Positions 43,887 through 53,166 of a stretch of DNA of 64,000 nucleotides are shown here, in pieces. This DNA is from Vibrio gazogenes. Lineage in GTDB: Bacteria > Pseudomonadota > Gammaproteobacteria > Enterobacterales > Vibrionaceae. The stretch lies in assembly GCF_023920225.1 (NCBI RefSeq), contig NZ_CP092588.1, positions 744,001 to 808,000 of the forward strand. Direction: 5' to 3'. A program made the translations under genes and the position numbers. The notes below the pieces were generated by a model. It was not told where the DNA came from and searched no databases. It was given only the letters and a program-made list of their open reading frames with translations. Numbering within the stretch: position 1 is the stretch's first letter; every line of letters starts with the position of its first letter.

Positions 43887-45347
43887 TTATCTGACGGATG
43901 AACGACTTTTTATCAAACGACCGATAATACCGGGGTAATAACGCCAGTTGTAATCAAATATTTCCATTAATTGTGGGTTCCCATAGCGAGAAAGGCTAAT
44001 GGCGTGAAAACGGTTATGCCTTGCCTTTAATGTGTTGATCGCATCATTCAATTCCTGAGAAGGTTTTGGTGCCATAAAATCAGAAATCACCACCAAATCA
44101 GCATTCTTATATCGATCACTGTGCATGGTCTTAATCGCATCCGATAATGCCAGCTCCAGATCAGTACCGCCTTTAAAGGTATAACTCAAAAAGTCACACA
44201 CTTCTCTCAGTCCATCTTGCTTGGTCAATTGATAGGTGATGATTTGTGTTGAGAAAATGACAACATAGCAATCCCGGTTATCCGCCAAAGCAATTTGCAT
44301 CAAAGCATAGGCAACCGCTTTAGCACACTGCTCCGGAAATCCGTTCATCGAACCAGACGCATCGATACAAACCACAAACGGCCCTTTTTCAATATCGACT
44401 TGAGCATTGGCCGGTTTTGTCGTTGTCACTTTCGATAATGTTCGTGACTTCCCCTGCATACGATAGTTCAATAACCGTTTATCAATCAAATGCTTATAAA
44501 AAATAACTTCCAGCTCAGGATGAGCTAAAAACAGCATCTCATTGGGGAGAATTTTATTCAGATCATCACTTTGATGGACACCCACAATATCGTCGGTGGC
44601 CTGATCAGATTGTTCTTCAACCAACTGTAGTGTTTCGACGCTTGCCTGCTGCAGATCAGGATCATCCACCTCACTGGCCATACGACCAAGATTTTCAGCA
44701 ATTTGTTGAATTTCTTTATGTTTTTTAAGAAATTCAGCATGCTTTTTCATCACGGTTAAATCAACTTTGCCTAATTTGGCACCGGCCATATTCCACAGAC
44801 GGCGGATACTTTTTATATCGTCGGTATCCGTCACTTGATCCATGGAACGCAGTGTTTCAATCCGCTTATATAAGTCGTCCAATACCTTATCTTTATTCGC
44901 TTCCAGCTCCATCACCTGCGCCTGTTTAAGCGCATTGGATAAACTGTTATACCATTGATCACAAAAGTAACGGGGGAACATCGGATTACTAAAGTTTTTC
45001 TTTTGCTCACATAACTGACGGGCAGTGGTATAAAATGCAGAATGCCATTCGAGTTGTTGTAACACCTCAGGGATTTTCTGAAAAAACGTCTTTTCATCCC
45101 AATGAATCACTTCCTGATATAACGCTAATTCCTGTTGAAATCGCTCCGTTTCACAAACATTGGTCATTCTTTTCTTGACCTGACCACGCCACTTGAGCAA
45201 ATGATTTTGTACCGACGTATTCACACCTCGGTTTTCAACCGCGATCAACAGTTGAACGTTGTCCATCAGTTCATTCACCGCAGTATCAATTAACCCCGAA
45301 TCGGCGATCATCATTGCGAGATTTAGTCCGTCAACACCTAACATCAC
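43887..45347 (-). CDS. viaA: VWA-domain protein ViaA, partner of RavA
   Basis: A 486-residue protein, close to E. coli ViaA (483). A helical N-terminal domain (about 1-310) precedes a von Willebrand A domain with a MIDAS (VCIDASGSMNG at about 330, TDLELALSDAI, VISDFMAP). ViaA stimulates the RavA ATPase, and the pair affects aminoglycoside sensitivity and respiratory Fe-S complexes in E. coli. It starts 6 bp after ravA, so the two form one operon. Confidence 0.93.
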   Translation of the reverse strand: MMLGVDGLNLAMMIADSGLIDTAVNELMDNVQLLIAVENRGVNTSVQNHLLKWRGQVKKRMTNVCETERFQQELALYQEVIHWDEKTFFQKIPEVLQQLEWHSAFYTTARQLCEQKKNFSNPMFPRYFCDQWYNSLSNALKQAQVMELEANKDKVLDDLYKRIETLRSMDQVTDTDDIKSIRRLWNMAGAKLGKVDLTVMKKHAEFLKKHKEIQQIAENLGRMASEVDDPDLQQASVETLQLVEEQSDQATDDIVGVHQSDDLNKILPNEMLFLAHPELEVIFYKHLIDKRLLNYRMQGKSRTLSKVTTTKPANAQVDIEKGPFVVCIDASGSMNGFPEQCAKAVAYALMQIALADNRDCYVVIFSTQIITYQLTKQDGLREVCDFLSYTFKGGTDLELALSDAIKTMHSDRYKNADLVVISDFMAPKPSQELNDAINTLKARHNRFHAISLSRYGNPQLMEIFDYNWRYYPGIIGRLIKSRSSVR

Positions 45348-45353
45348 AATCTC

Positions 45354-47021
45354 CTAAGTGAAATACTGACCGAAATGATTCATCTGCTGTGCGGCTTCTT
45401 CGCACGCAGTGATTGATTGCTCCAACTGTTGTTGTAATTGCTGTAATGAACTTTCCATCGCGACAGGCAGCTCAGGGTCGATAAAATGATGTGGCAACGC
45501 ATCATGAAACAACCGGGACGCCTGAAGTAACTGAGAAGCGGCTTGCGCCAATTGCTGATGAACCTGTTCAATCCGTGTTTGCCATGCCTGAAATAGTTGA
45601 TGTTGATTTTGATGTTGTGTCGTCACGACAGAAACCAGTACCGAACGATTGGCAATATCTTTGATAATCAACAAGTCTTCTGAGTCAACGCCAAACTGAA
45701 AAGAACAAAGGGTGGTATTTTGGTTCACATAGCCGAATAGCTCACCTCCCCCTTCACGGATAACCTTGTCAAACTCAGTTTTAGGCACATAGACCCAATG
45801 ACAATATTTATCAGTATTCTCTGCATCGGTGACAGTCATATGACTTTGGAGCAATACGATTTTAAGGAGGTCTTTGCGGTTGCCGGATTGATAGGTCTTC
45901 GCATGTGTCAGATCATAGCTATAGACCTGTTTTTTAATCAGCCCTGCGGTTTTTTCAACCACCAACGGCATTGTATATTTTTCTTCTAGCTCTCGTTGAA
46001 TATCGGTCAGCGTTTCCTGACCTATCTCAATTTGGTGCTCAACATCCTGCTGATCAAACGCATATCTCAGCGCAAACTCACGAATCACGTCCTTCACAAT
46101 GGCAAGAGAATCAGGACTATTCCACAAACAATCCTGTAGCAGAAACAGATCCAGTGGATTAATGCTGTCACGGCCGTTAAAGAAAGCACTGGCTTTGAGC
46201 AGTTTAACGGCTTTTTTCCAACGTCGGTCAGACACATACATCTCATCGGATGTCGTCAATGTACTATTTTCCGCTGCTGTATCAAGCATTGACTTGAGCT
46301 GGTAGAGTTTCTCAAAAACATCGTTACTCAGCGTCAATTGATCTAATGCCTGCTGCCACTCGTGATACTCCTGATCGGTAATCGCCAACCCTTCCGGAAT
46401 ATGGGCTTCTTGCGGAGTACCCACCGTCAGCATCGACTTAAAGTTTTGTTTATTCTGGATACGGTTGACAAAGATCCGCACCAGAATTCTGTCAAATAAC
46501 GCTTCCAGACCACTGTCTTTATCCGGTAACTCATTCGATGCAGAGACCAACAGACGCATGGGTACACGCTCAACTTCACTACCATTGTTGAACGTTTTTT
46601 CATTCACGACCGTTAACAATGTATTCAAGATAGCAGGGCCGGCTTTCCAGATCTCATCTAAGAAAACGACTTGAGCCGTGGGTAGATAGCCTTTAGTTAA
46701 CCGAAGATAACGTCCATTATCCTTTAACTCTTGAATACTCAAGGGGCCGAATACTTCTTCAGGCGTTGAAAAACGTGTCATGAGGTATTCAAAATAGGAA
46801 CTATTCTCGAAGGCTTGAATCAGACGTTTCGCAATCAAACTTTTTGCAATACCGGGGGGGCCTAATAGAAACACGCTTTCACCAGCAAGGGCAGAAAGCA
46901 GACAAATTTTAATCGCGTGTTCCCGTTCATAAACACCATCAGCCAGTGCACCGGCTAATTTGTTAATTCTTTCTGACAGCAACGCCTTCTGCGAATGGCT
47001 TGCAGGAATTGAACTTACCAT
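45354..47021 (-). CDS. ravA: MoxR-family AAA+ ATPase RavA
   Basis: A 555-residue AAA+ ATPase. Walker A is GPPGIAKSL (about residue 55), Walker B VVFLDEIWKAG (about 120), with sensor 1 in RLLVSASNELP. The C-terminal part includes the LARA-like region, which in E. coli binds the lysine decarboxylase LdcI. It is about 55 residues longer than E. coli RavA (498), with the extra length at the Gln-rich C terminus (LQQLQQQLEQSITACEEAAQQ). First gene of ravA-viaA. Confidence 0.92.
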   Translation of the reverse strand: MVSSIPASHSQKALLSERINKLAGALADGVYEREHAIKICLLSALAGESVFLLGPPGIAKSLIAKRLIQAFENSSYFEYLMTRFSTPEEVFGPLSIQELKDNGRYLRLTKGYLPTAQVVFLDEIWKAGPAILNTLLTVVNEKTFNNGSEVERVPMRLLVSASNELPDKDSGLEALFDRILVRIFVNRIQNKQNFKSMLTVGTPQEAHIPEGLAITDQEYHEWQQALDQLTLSNDVFEKLYQLKSMLDTAAENSTLTTSDEMYVSDRRWKKAVKLLKASAFFNGRDSINPLDLFLLQDCLWNSPDSLAIVKDVIREFALRYAFDQQDVEHQIEIGQETLTDIQRELEEKYTMPLVVEKTAGLIKKQVYSYDLTHAKTYQSGNRKDLLKIVLLQSHMTVTDAENTDKYCHWVYVPKTEFDKVIREGGGELFGYVNQNTTLCSFQFGVDSEDLLIIKDIANRSVLVSVVTTQHQNQHQLFQAWQTRIEQVHQQLAQAASQLLQASRLFHDALPHHFIDPELPVAMESSLQQLQQQLEQSITACEEAAQQMNHFGQYFT

Positions 47022-47340
47022 GAAAATAACTCACTAGATTCACAAGATACTGAACTCTTGTTGTAATATTTTTACACAACTTCAGTTTATTATAAGTTTA
47101 TCGTTTTGTTAATTGAATGTTGCACAAAATTTAATTTGTGCTCTTGTTTTTATATCAGATCCGTAATTCGTGCGATTGGTTGAAACCTATGTTTCCAAAT
47201 ATGAGTTTTATATCATTATCAATGCTGAGATTTATTCAATCTAAAAACCTTTATTTTTGAGTGTCATAGCGGTATCGTTTCTCCAAGAACACCCTATCAC
47301 AATTCCGAGCGATAACAGGCCGGATAAGTTAAAGGACTGT
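47022..47340. other. Intergenic region between ravA and Nudix gene
   Basis: About 320 bp, A/T-rich, between divergent genes; promoters for both by inference. An in-frame upstream extension of the Nudix gene (from 47257) lacks a ribosome-binding site. Confidence 0.5.
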
Positions 47341-47856
47341 ATGCGTAAAACGATACATCAGTGGAAACAGATTTCTTTGGTTGAAGAAGAAGTCATGCTA
47401 CCAACCCACCGTCCGACCCTTCATACGACAATCATTCATCCGGGAGCAGCAGTGATCCTGCCTGTCAATCAACAGGGAGAGATTGTTATGTTACGACAAT
47501 TTCGCCCATCAATTCGAAAATGGCTCCTCGAGTTACCCGCTGGTACCCGCGAGGTGCCAGAGACACCACTGGCATGCGCACAACGAGAGCTCGCGGAAGA
47601 AACTGGCTATCTTGCTAACGAATGGGTCGCTTTAGGACAGTTAACCCCACTTGCCGGCTTCTGTGATGAGATTCAGCATCTGTTTGTGGCCAAAGATCTC
47701 TCTGTGACACAAGATTACCAACGCGACGATGATGAAGTTATTGAAATCTTCTGCCTGTCCGTTCAAGCACTGGAAAAAAAGATTATCGACGGTGAAATTA
47801 CGGATACCAAAACCATCGCGTGTCTGAGTAAAGCCAAGCTTTGTGGCTATATATGA
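47341..47856 (+). CDS. Nudix hydrolase, ADP-ribose pyrophosphatase-like
   Basis: A 171-residue Nudix protein with the N-terminal beta-strand layout of NudF-type ADP-ribose pyrophosphatases (VMLPTHRPTLHTTIIHPGAAVILPVNQQGEIVMLRQFRPSIRKWLLELPAG). The box is G-TREVP-E-TPLACAQ-RELAEETGY. GGFCDEI and a downstream acidic run DDDEVIE are also typical. AAAGGA lies 8 bases before the ATG at 47341. It lies directly upstream of a TetR-family gene on the same strand, so the two may be coexpressed. Confidence 0.85.
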   Translation: MRKTIHQWKQISLVEEEVMLPTHRPTLHTTIIHPGAAVILPVNQQGEIVMLRQFRPSIRKWLLELPAGTREVPETPLACAQRELAEETGYLANEWVALGQLTPLAGFCDEIQHLFVAKDLSVTQDYQRDDDEVIEIFCLSVQALEKKIIDGEITDTKTIACLSKAKLCGYI

Positions 47857-47974
47857 TAGCAACTTATCAGTTGTCCCGTTGATAAATCGGGATACCATCA
47901 AAACAGCGCGCTCAAAAGTTGGATACAATTGGGAAACGCTCAAGACTAGAATCTCTCAACGCCAAAACATCGAA

Positions 47975-48706
47975 ATGACCATAAAAAGACAAGGGCGTCG
48001 AAGCGCTCACGATGCCGAACTGACGCGTCAGCAAATTTTACGAACTGCAACTGAACTGTTTTGTGAGTTTGGCTATGCGCAAGTTTCACTACGTACCATC
48101 AGCGAAAGAGTCGGCATTTCACACAGCCTGATTCGCCACCATTTTGGCAGTAAAGAACAAATCTGGTATTGCATTAACGACAACATGCATCAATTTATTA
48201 CCCATTATTGTCAAACCATACTAATGCATTTATCCAAAGACATGCCAGTCAACGAACTCCTTTATCAGTTTATTGTTCGGATGCTGGCTTTCACATTGAT
48301 TAACAAACAACCGATCCAGTTGATGGCAGATGTGGTTCGCCAGAAAGGCAGCAGATTTGATTATTTCGTTGATCAATCAGGTGAAGTGGAGAAACTGATT
48401 TCCCATCTGGCTGGAGACTACAACCAACGTTTTCCGGAACGCGCGATTAAAATTTGGGAAATCAAATGGCACATGATTATGTTTGCTCACGGTGCTGCTT
48501 CTTTAGGCCCCTTCCTCAATGAAACTTGGTCACAGGAATGTGAGACCGAAAACGAATGTCTGTTGAAACATTGGCAGATGTGCGATGAAATCATGGCGAG
48601 AAAATTAATGATCCCCGCATCATCCCGTTTAGAACCGCAACAACTTGACGAGCTGGTGATTCAAATGGATGAGCCATTTTCTACAGCGCAAGTCAGGTCG
48701 ATTTAA
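47975..48706 (+). CDS. TetR-family transcriptional regulator
   Basis: A 243-residue regulator. The N-terminal helix-turn-helix is RQQILRTATELFCEFGYAQVSLRTISERVGISHSLIRHHFGSKEQIW, the usual TetR recognition unit. The remainder is a helical ligand domain with no known sub-family that I can name. The start at 47975 is a compromise: no good Shine-Dalgarno is visible, and an in-frame extension reaches 47843. It follows a Nudix gene and converges with galE. Two identical palindromes lie just after it. Confidence 0.8.
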   Translation: MTIKRQGRRSAHDAELTRQQILRTATELFCEFGYAQVSLRTISERVGISHSLIRHHFGSKEQIWYCINDNMHQFITHYCQTILMHLSKDMPVNELLYQFIVRMLAFTLINKQPIQLMADVVRQKGSRFDYFVDQSGEVEKLISHLAGDYNQRFPERAIKIWEIKWHMIMFAHGAASLGPFLNETWSQECETENECLLKHWQMCDEIMARKLMIPASSRLEPQQLDELVIQMDEPFSTAQVRSI

Positions 48707-48734
48707 AACCGTCAGTCACCCATTCGATGCCATG

Positions 48735-48761
48735 GTTTGCAAACAAAACACGTTTGCAAAC
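48735..48761. repeat. Paired 10-bp palindromes between tetR and galE
   Basis: GTTTGCAAAC occurs at 48735-48744 and again at 48752-48761. Each copy is a perfect palindrome and the two are 17 bp apart centre to centre. The pair can also fold into one 10-bp hairpin. Possible operator or a weak terminator without T tract. Confidence 0.55.
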
Positions 48762-48807
48762 ATAAGGTCATTTTCAATATGAGTGACCGACGTTCCAATC
48801 CATCATC

Positions 48808-49824
48808 CTACAGTTCCGGATAACCGTCCGGATTGTTTGACTGCCACCGCCAGCTATCCTGAACCATATCATCTAATGAACGGGTCGCACACCATCCTAA
48901 TTCTTGCGTTGCTTTGGCCGGATCAGCCCAACACTCGGCAATATCTCCCGGACGACGTTCAACCAATTGATACGGAATGGTTTGACCACACGCTTTTTCA
49001 AATGCATGAACCATATCCAACACACTGTAGCCAATCCCGGTTCCGAGGTTGTACACGTGCAATCCGCCTTTAGTACCTACTTTTTGCAAAGCTGCGATAT
49101 GTCCATCGGCGAGATCCATAACATGAATATAGTCCCGAACCCCGGTGCCGTCTTTGGTCGGATAATCATCACCAAAAATAGAGAGGTTCTCACGACGTCC
49201 GACGGCAACTTGTGCCACAAACGGCATCAGGTTGTTTGGGATCCCTTGCGGATCTTCACCAATCTCACCCGACGGATGCGACCCTACCGGATTAAAATAG
49301 CGAAGTAATGTGATACTCCAGTCCGGATTCGCGTGTTGGAAATCAGTGAGACATTCTTCAACGATCAGTTTACTTCTGCCGTACGGGTTTGTTGCCTGAG
49401 TCGGAAAATCTTCGAGGATAGGCACTGAAGCCGGATCACCGTAAACCGTTGCGGATGAACTGAAAATCAATGTCTTAACATTCGCAATTCGCATCGCATC
49501 GACCAACACCAAAGTGCCACTCACATTATTTTCATAATATTCCAGTGGTTTTTGAACCGATTCGCCAACCGCTTTCAAACCCGCAAAATGAATCACAGCA
49601 TCAATCTGATACTCATTCAGCACTTCAATCAATAGACTACGGTCACGAACGTCACCTCGGATAAATACAGGTCGGTGACCAGAAATCTTTTCGATACGTT
49701 CCAACACGGCTGATTTGCTATTGTAAAGATTGTCTAAAATCACAGGCTTCATGCCTGCTTCAATCATCTGAATACAAGTATGGCTGCCAATATAGCCCAT
49801 ACCGCCGGTAATCAATACATTCAT
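48808..49824 (-). CDS. galE: UDP-glucose 4-epimerase GalE
   Basis: A 338-residue NAD-dependent epimerase of UDP-glucose and UDP-galactose, as long as E. coli GalE (338). The Rossmann motif GGMGYIGSHT opens it. SSSATVYGDP and YGRSK (catalytic Tyr/Lys) follow, then LRYFNPVGSHPSGEIGEDP. No galT, galK or other gal genes adjoin, so it likely serves surface-sugar or general metabolism. Single-gene unit. Confidence 0.95.
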   Translation of the reverse strand: MNVLITGGMGYIGSHTCIQMIEAGMKPVILDNLYNSKSAVLERIEKISGHRPVFIRGDVRDRSLLIEVLNEYQIDAVIHFAGLKAVGESVQKPLEYYENNVSGTLVLVDAMRIANVKTLIFSSSATVYGDPASVPILEDFPTQATNPYGRSKLIVEECLTDFQHANPDWSITLLRYFNPVGSHPSGEIGEDPQGIPNNLMPFVAQVAVGRRENLSIFGDDYPTKDGTGVRDYIHVMDLADGHIAALQKVGTKGGLHVYNLGTGIGYSVLDMVHAFEKACGQTIPYQLVERRPGDIAECWADPAKATQELGWCATRSLDDMVQDSWRWQSNNPDGYPEL

Positions 49825-49973
49825 TGCCTAGCCTCCCCCATGTAAAACTTACATTGGTAATGTTACCACACCAATGTAATCGTAAAGTCATTCTAGCTTG
49901 AAATACCTGCGACATCTGTCCGGATTATAAGAATCATTTTACAAATTCAGACAAATATAACGACAGGATGGCA

Positions 49974-51416
49974 TTAACAACCAATAATTTTCGCCAGTTC
50001 AATGGGATAACCTCGAGTCTGAGCCAAATCAATCGCAAATTGTTCAATTCTATCGGCGTCGAACGACAGGCTAATGGGGTGCTGCTGCTCAATCGAAGCC
50101 GATGTTGAGTCATGACCTAATTGCCAGTGCGACATCAGCTTCCTTGCCGCTTCTAATGCCGATGAACCTTTGACAATTTCGATCCGGGCATAATTGTGAC
50201 CACTGAACGACACATCAGCGGCACGCAGCGTCTCATCTTCACCCGGGATCTGTTGAGCACCAAACAGTGGTTTGCCATCCGGATAAGCGCGACAATAGTC
50301 AGGTATGAACTTGCCGATATGCGCAATTGCGTGACGCGTTCTGGCTTCAACCACGGCATCCGGCCAACCATCGGTTAGTTTCATCTGCAACACATCGGGC
50401 AGAACTGGTTGTGATGAATGGGTCGAACTTCGTGTTAACCCATCATCAAACAAGGTGATAGCTTTGGTCATACCATGCAACTGAAACACACCGTCCGCAT
50501 ATGGTGTCAACTGAGCCATGCCTTGTGGTGTGCCTCGCTGCCCATGAAATATTACTTCGGGCCAGAGACTATGCTCATCCGGCCATTTGGCAATATATGC
50601 AGCTTTAAATTCAGCCATCCGGTACTGAGGATTCTTGGTCAGATCATCCAGCTTGCCTGTCTCATATCCACAGGCATTCACCAAATAATCCACAACCAGC
50701 GTATGGGATTGTGAATCTTTATCATGATAGGTCAAATGCCACTGCCCATCATGCATTTGTGCATCGACCAACGTACTGTTGGTTAGCAGCTGACAATGCG
50801 GCAGTTGTTGGAGGGTCAACATCGCGGTTGCAGCAAGGCGGAAAACACTCCACCCATATTCTTGAACCACAATAACGGGATACTGAATCAGCGCCAAATC
50901 CACATGCTTTGCAAAAGGAATCAACCAGTCATCCATGCTGACAGGCTCATTTGGCTGGGTACACAACTTGAGTCGTTCTAAATCAGCTCGATCATAGAGT
51001 CGATAGTATTCGTCCGGGTCCCCCAGAACTTCATTGCGGGCATCCTGTTGAACCATTGCTTGATAAGCCTGTTTTACCGCTTCTAGCCGAGGTAATAATG
51101 CTTGTGGATGTTCGGGATCAGTGGTTGGGGTCGCGATCACTGTCGGACGCTTGTTGACAGTATGTCGATATAGCCGAATCGTCTCAACGGACTGTCGTAA
51201 TAATTCCAGACATTGTTGTTGAGAGATTTCCCGATATAGGTTTCCCCCGGCATGAAGATGGCAGATTGGCGGACCATTAACCAAACTCGGGCCTCGTTCC
51301 ATTAGAACGACGTCTAAGCCCTGTTCACCTAAATGAACCGCAGCCGTCGCTCCCGCAACGCCACCACCAATAATCGCAATCCGAGGTTTTTGGCGATTCG
51401 ATGAATTATTCTGCAT
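49974..51416 (-). CDS. FAD-dependent oxidoreductase, function unknown
   Basis: A 480-residue flavoprotein. The N-terminal dinucleotide motif is IAIIGGGVAGATAAVHLGEQGLDVVLMERG. The middle includes VNACGYETGKLDD, which fits a DAO/glycine-oxidase-type fold, and the end is helical. A Cys/His-rich site (GPPICHLHAGGNLYREISQQQ) near residue 50 is unusual. No membrane spans. I do not recognise a named substrate family. It stands alone and its neighbours do not hint at a pathway. Confidence 0.75.
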   Translation of the reverse strand: MQNNSSNRQKPRIAIIGGGVAGATAAVHLGEQGLDVVLMERGPSLVNGPPICHLHAGGNLYREISQQQCLELLRQSVETIRLYRHTVNKRPTVIATPTTDPEHPQALLPRLEAVKQAYQAMVQQDARNEVLGDPDEYYRLYDRADLERLKLCTQPNEPVSMDDWLIPFAKHVDLALIQYPVIVVQEYGWSVFRLAATAMLTLQQLPHCQLLTNSTLVDAQMHDGQWHLTYHDKDSQSHTLVVDYLVNACGYETGKLDDLTKNPQYRMAEFKAAYIAKWPDEHSLWPEVIFHGQRGTPQGMAQLTPYADGVFQLHGMTKAITLFDDGLTRSSTHSSQPVLPDVLQMKLTDGWPDAVVEARTRHAIAHIGKFIPDYCRAYPDGKPLFGAQQIPGEDETLRAADVSFSGHNYARIEIVKGSSALEAARKLMSHWQLGHDSTSASIEQQHPISLSFDADRIEQFAIDLAQTRGYPIELAKIIGC

Positions 51417-51834
51417 CGTTACTCTATCTTGTCTGACGTGTCCATATTGTATATGTACAAAAACTTAATTTAAATCACATTTTTGCTAGGGTTTTCCTTG
51501 AATCACCAATTCATCTGCAAGAATAATTTTTTCAAAAAAAGTACTTGACGAGGACTCTATCCATCTCGAATTTAAGGTTCTCAACACTTCAAAACCGATG
51601 GTAACATATTGAATGTACACATGTGATATCTCAAACCATTAGTCATGCTTGTCCACTTATCCCAAACTTTATCCACTGTTTTTGTGGATAACTGCTCGGA
51701 CAACTGCATATTCACCCCCTCAAGTCAGGGAAGCACGGGAATGAGTCTCGATTCCAACTCATCACCAATTTTACCTTGGCTTACTTCGCCATAACTGAGA
51801 CACTTGTGTCGTAACTTACATTAGGCAAAACAAT
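51417..51834. other. Intergenic region upstream of the RRM gene
   Basis: About 420 bp between divergent genes. It holds a cluster of DnaA-box-like 9-mers (listed separately) and probably a long leader for the RRM gene, which in related small RNA-binding proteins is cold-regulated. No gene seen. Confidence 0.5.
51657..51691. promoter_or_regulatory. DnaA-box-like cluster
   Basis: TTATCCCAA (51657), TTATCCACT (51669) and, inverted, GTGGATAA (51684-51691) resemble the DnaA box TTATNCACA. The last two form a palindrome TTATCCAC...GTGGATAA with a 7-base spacer, so a simple hairpin is an alternative reading. Confidence 0.4.
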
Positions 51835-52074
51835 ATGAAACTTTTAGTTCGCAATTTAGCGCGTACAATGACTGAGCACGATATTCGTGTTCTTTTTTCT
51901 GCTCATGGCACTGTCACTGAGTGCAATTTGGTTTTAGACCAAGAAACGGGATTATCCAAAGGCTTCGCGTTTGTCGAAATGCCCGACGACAATGAAGCAA
52001 AAGCGGCTCTCAAAACCCTCAACCTTTCAAGCGTCGCGAAAAGTACTATCCGAGTAAAACTCGCGCAAAACTAA
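51835..52074 (+). CDS. Single RRM-domain RNA-binding protein
   Basis: A 79-residue protein consisting of one RNA recognition motif. RNP2 is KLLVRNL at the start, and RNP1 is KGFAFVEM (about 43-50), with the beta-alpha-beta order complete. It resembles the small Rbp proteins of cyanobacteria and vibrios, which bind U-rich RNA and are often cold-induced. AGG precedes the ATG. Its own terminator follows. Targets unknown. Confidence 0.9.
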   Translation: MKLLVRNLARTMTEHDIRVLFSAHGTVTECNLVLDQETGLSKGFAFVEMPDDNEAKAALKTLNLSSVAKSTIRVKLAQN

Positions 52075-52082
52075 CATCCTTC

Positions 52083-52112
52083 AGAGCCAGTCATGTAATA
52101 CGACTGGCTCTT
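52083..52112. terminator. Terminator after the RRM gene
   Basis: Stem AGAGCCAGTC / GACTGGCTCT with a 9-base loop between convergent genes; short T run. Confidence 0.75.
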
Positions 52113-52126
52113 GTGTGACCTCTGCC

Positions 52127-53134
52127 CTACCTGATTGAATGGACCAGATACTCAAAGCCGTTTTCAACTAAACTCGTTTCCATGATTGCAATCACCTTTC
52201 GACTCGTCTCAGCCGATATCAGGTCGGACTGATACTGCTGCTGAAGAATCAGCGAAGCGATGTGTTCAATCTCGTATTCAAACCCGCCACCTCTCGCAGG
52301 GGACATAATCTTATGATTGTTGCCTTGATAGAACAGATCAATATGTTGCGGGTTCCACCATTTGTCATGGATGATGATTCTGACATCCGGCCCTTGAATG
52401 ATCGCTTCACGTTTTAGATCTCGTGTAATAGAGGCGCCAACACGACCATTGATGTCACCATCAAAAATGAATTCAACATATTCGTCTACTTCCGATTGAG
52501 TATTATCTTGACGATATTGCACCGTTGGTTTGGATACCGTGCTGTTCGTGAGTTGGCATAAATCAACATAGAGCCATAGCGCATATACACCAACATCTAA
52601 CGTTGCTCCGCCACATAAATCAGGATTGAATAGTTGCGACTGGCTGTCGAACTCATGCCAATTGCCAAAGGCCGCCTCCACCGTGTCGATTTTTATGCTG
52701 TGTTCCCGGATAAACTGCCGCAATGATTGATAAGCGGGGAAAACGACTGACTTCATGGCTTCAACTAACAGTAAGCCTTGTTCTTGTGCAAGTGAGGCCA
52801 TTTCATCCCAGTCATTGACATTGGTAAATGCTGGTTTTTCAACCAAGACATGTTTCCCGTGTTTTAGAAACAGCTCAACCACACTTTTGTGAAGAGGATG
52901 AATGGTCGCAACATAGACCACATCAACGTTTGGGTCTTGTGCGAGCGCCTGATATGAACCATAACTTCTGTGACACTGATATTCATCAGCAAACGTCGCT
53001 GCTCGCTGCTGGTCTTTTGCTGCGACGGCATATAACTCACTATTTGGAACATGCTGTGTCAGGTCTTTGACAAAACGATGGGCGATTCGGCCTAGCCCAG
53101 CAACTCCCCAACGAACCTTCTTCTTAATCATCAT
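52127..53134 (-). CDS. Gfo/Idh/MocA-family oxidoreductase
   Basis: A 335-residue NAD(P)-dependent dehydrogenase. The N-terminal Rossmann motif is WGVAGLGRIAHRFVKD, and the family EKP motif is in HVLVEKPAFTN (about residue 95). The C-terminal alpha/beta domain includes GGATLDVGVYALWL, typical of the dihydrodiol dehydrogenase-like branch. Substrate not predictable, probably a sugar or cyclitol. It lies 32 bp downstream of the EamA-type gene on the same strand, so the two are probably one unit. Confidence 0.85.
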   Translation of the reverse strand: MMIKKKVRWGVAGLGRIAHRFVKDLTQHVPNSELYAVAAKDQQRAATFADEYQCHRSYGSYQALAQDPNVDVVYVATIHPLHKSVVELFLKHGKHVLVEKPAFTNVNDWDEMASLAQEQGLLLVEAMKSVVFPAYQSLRQFIREHSIKIDTVEAAFGNWHEFDSQSQLFNPDLCGGATLDVGVYALWLYVDLCQLTNSTVSKPTVQYRQDNTQSEVDEYVEFIFDGDINGRVGASITRDLKREAIIQGPDVRIIIHDKWWNPQHIDLFYQGNNHKIMSPARGGGFEYEIEHIASLILQQQYQSDLISAETSRKVIAIMETSLVENGFEYLVHSIR

Positions 53135-53166
53135 ATATTCTCAACCATCATATACTTTCGATTCAC

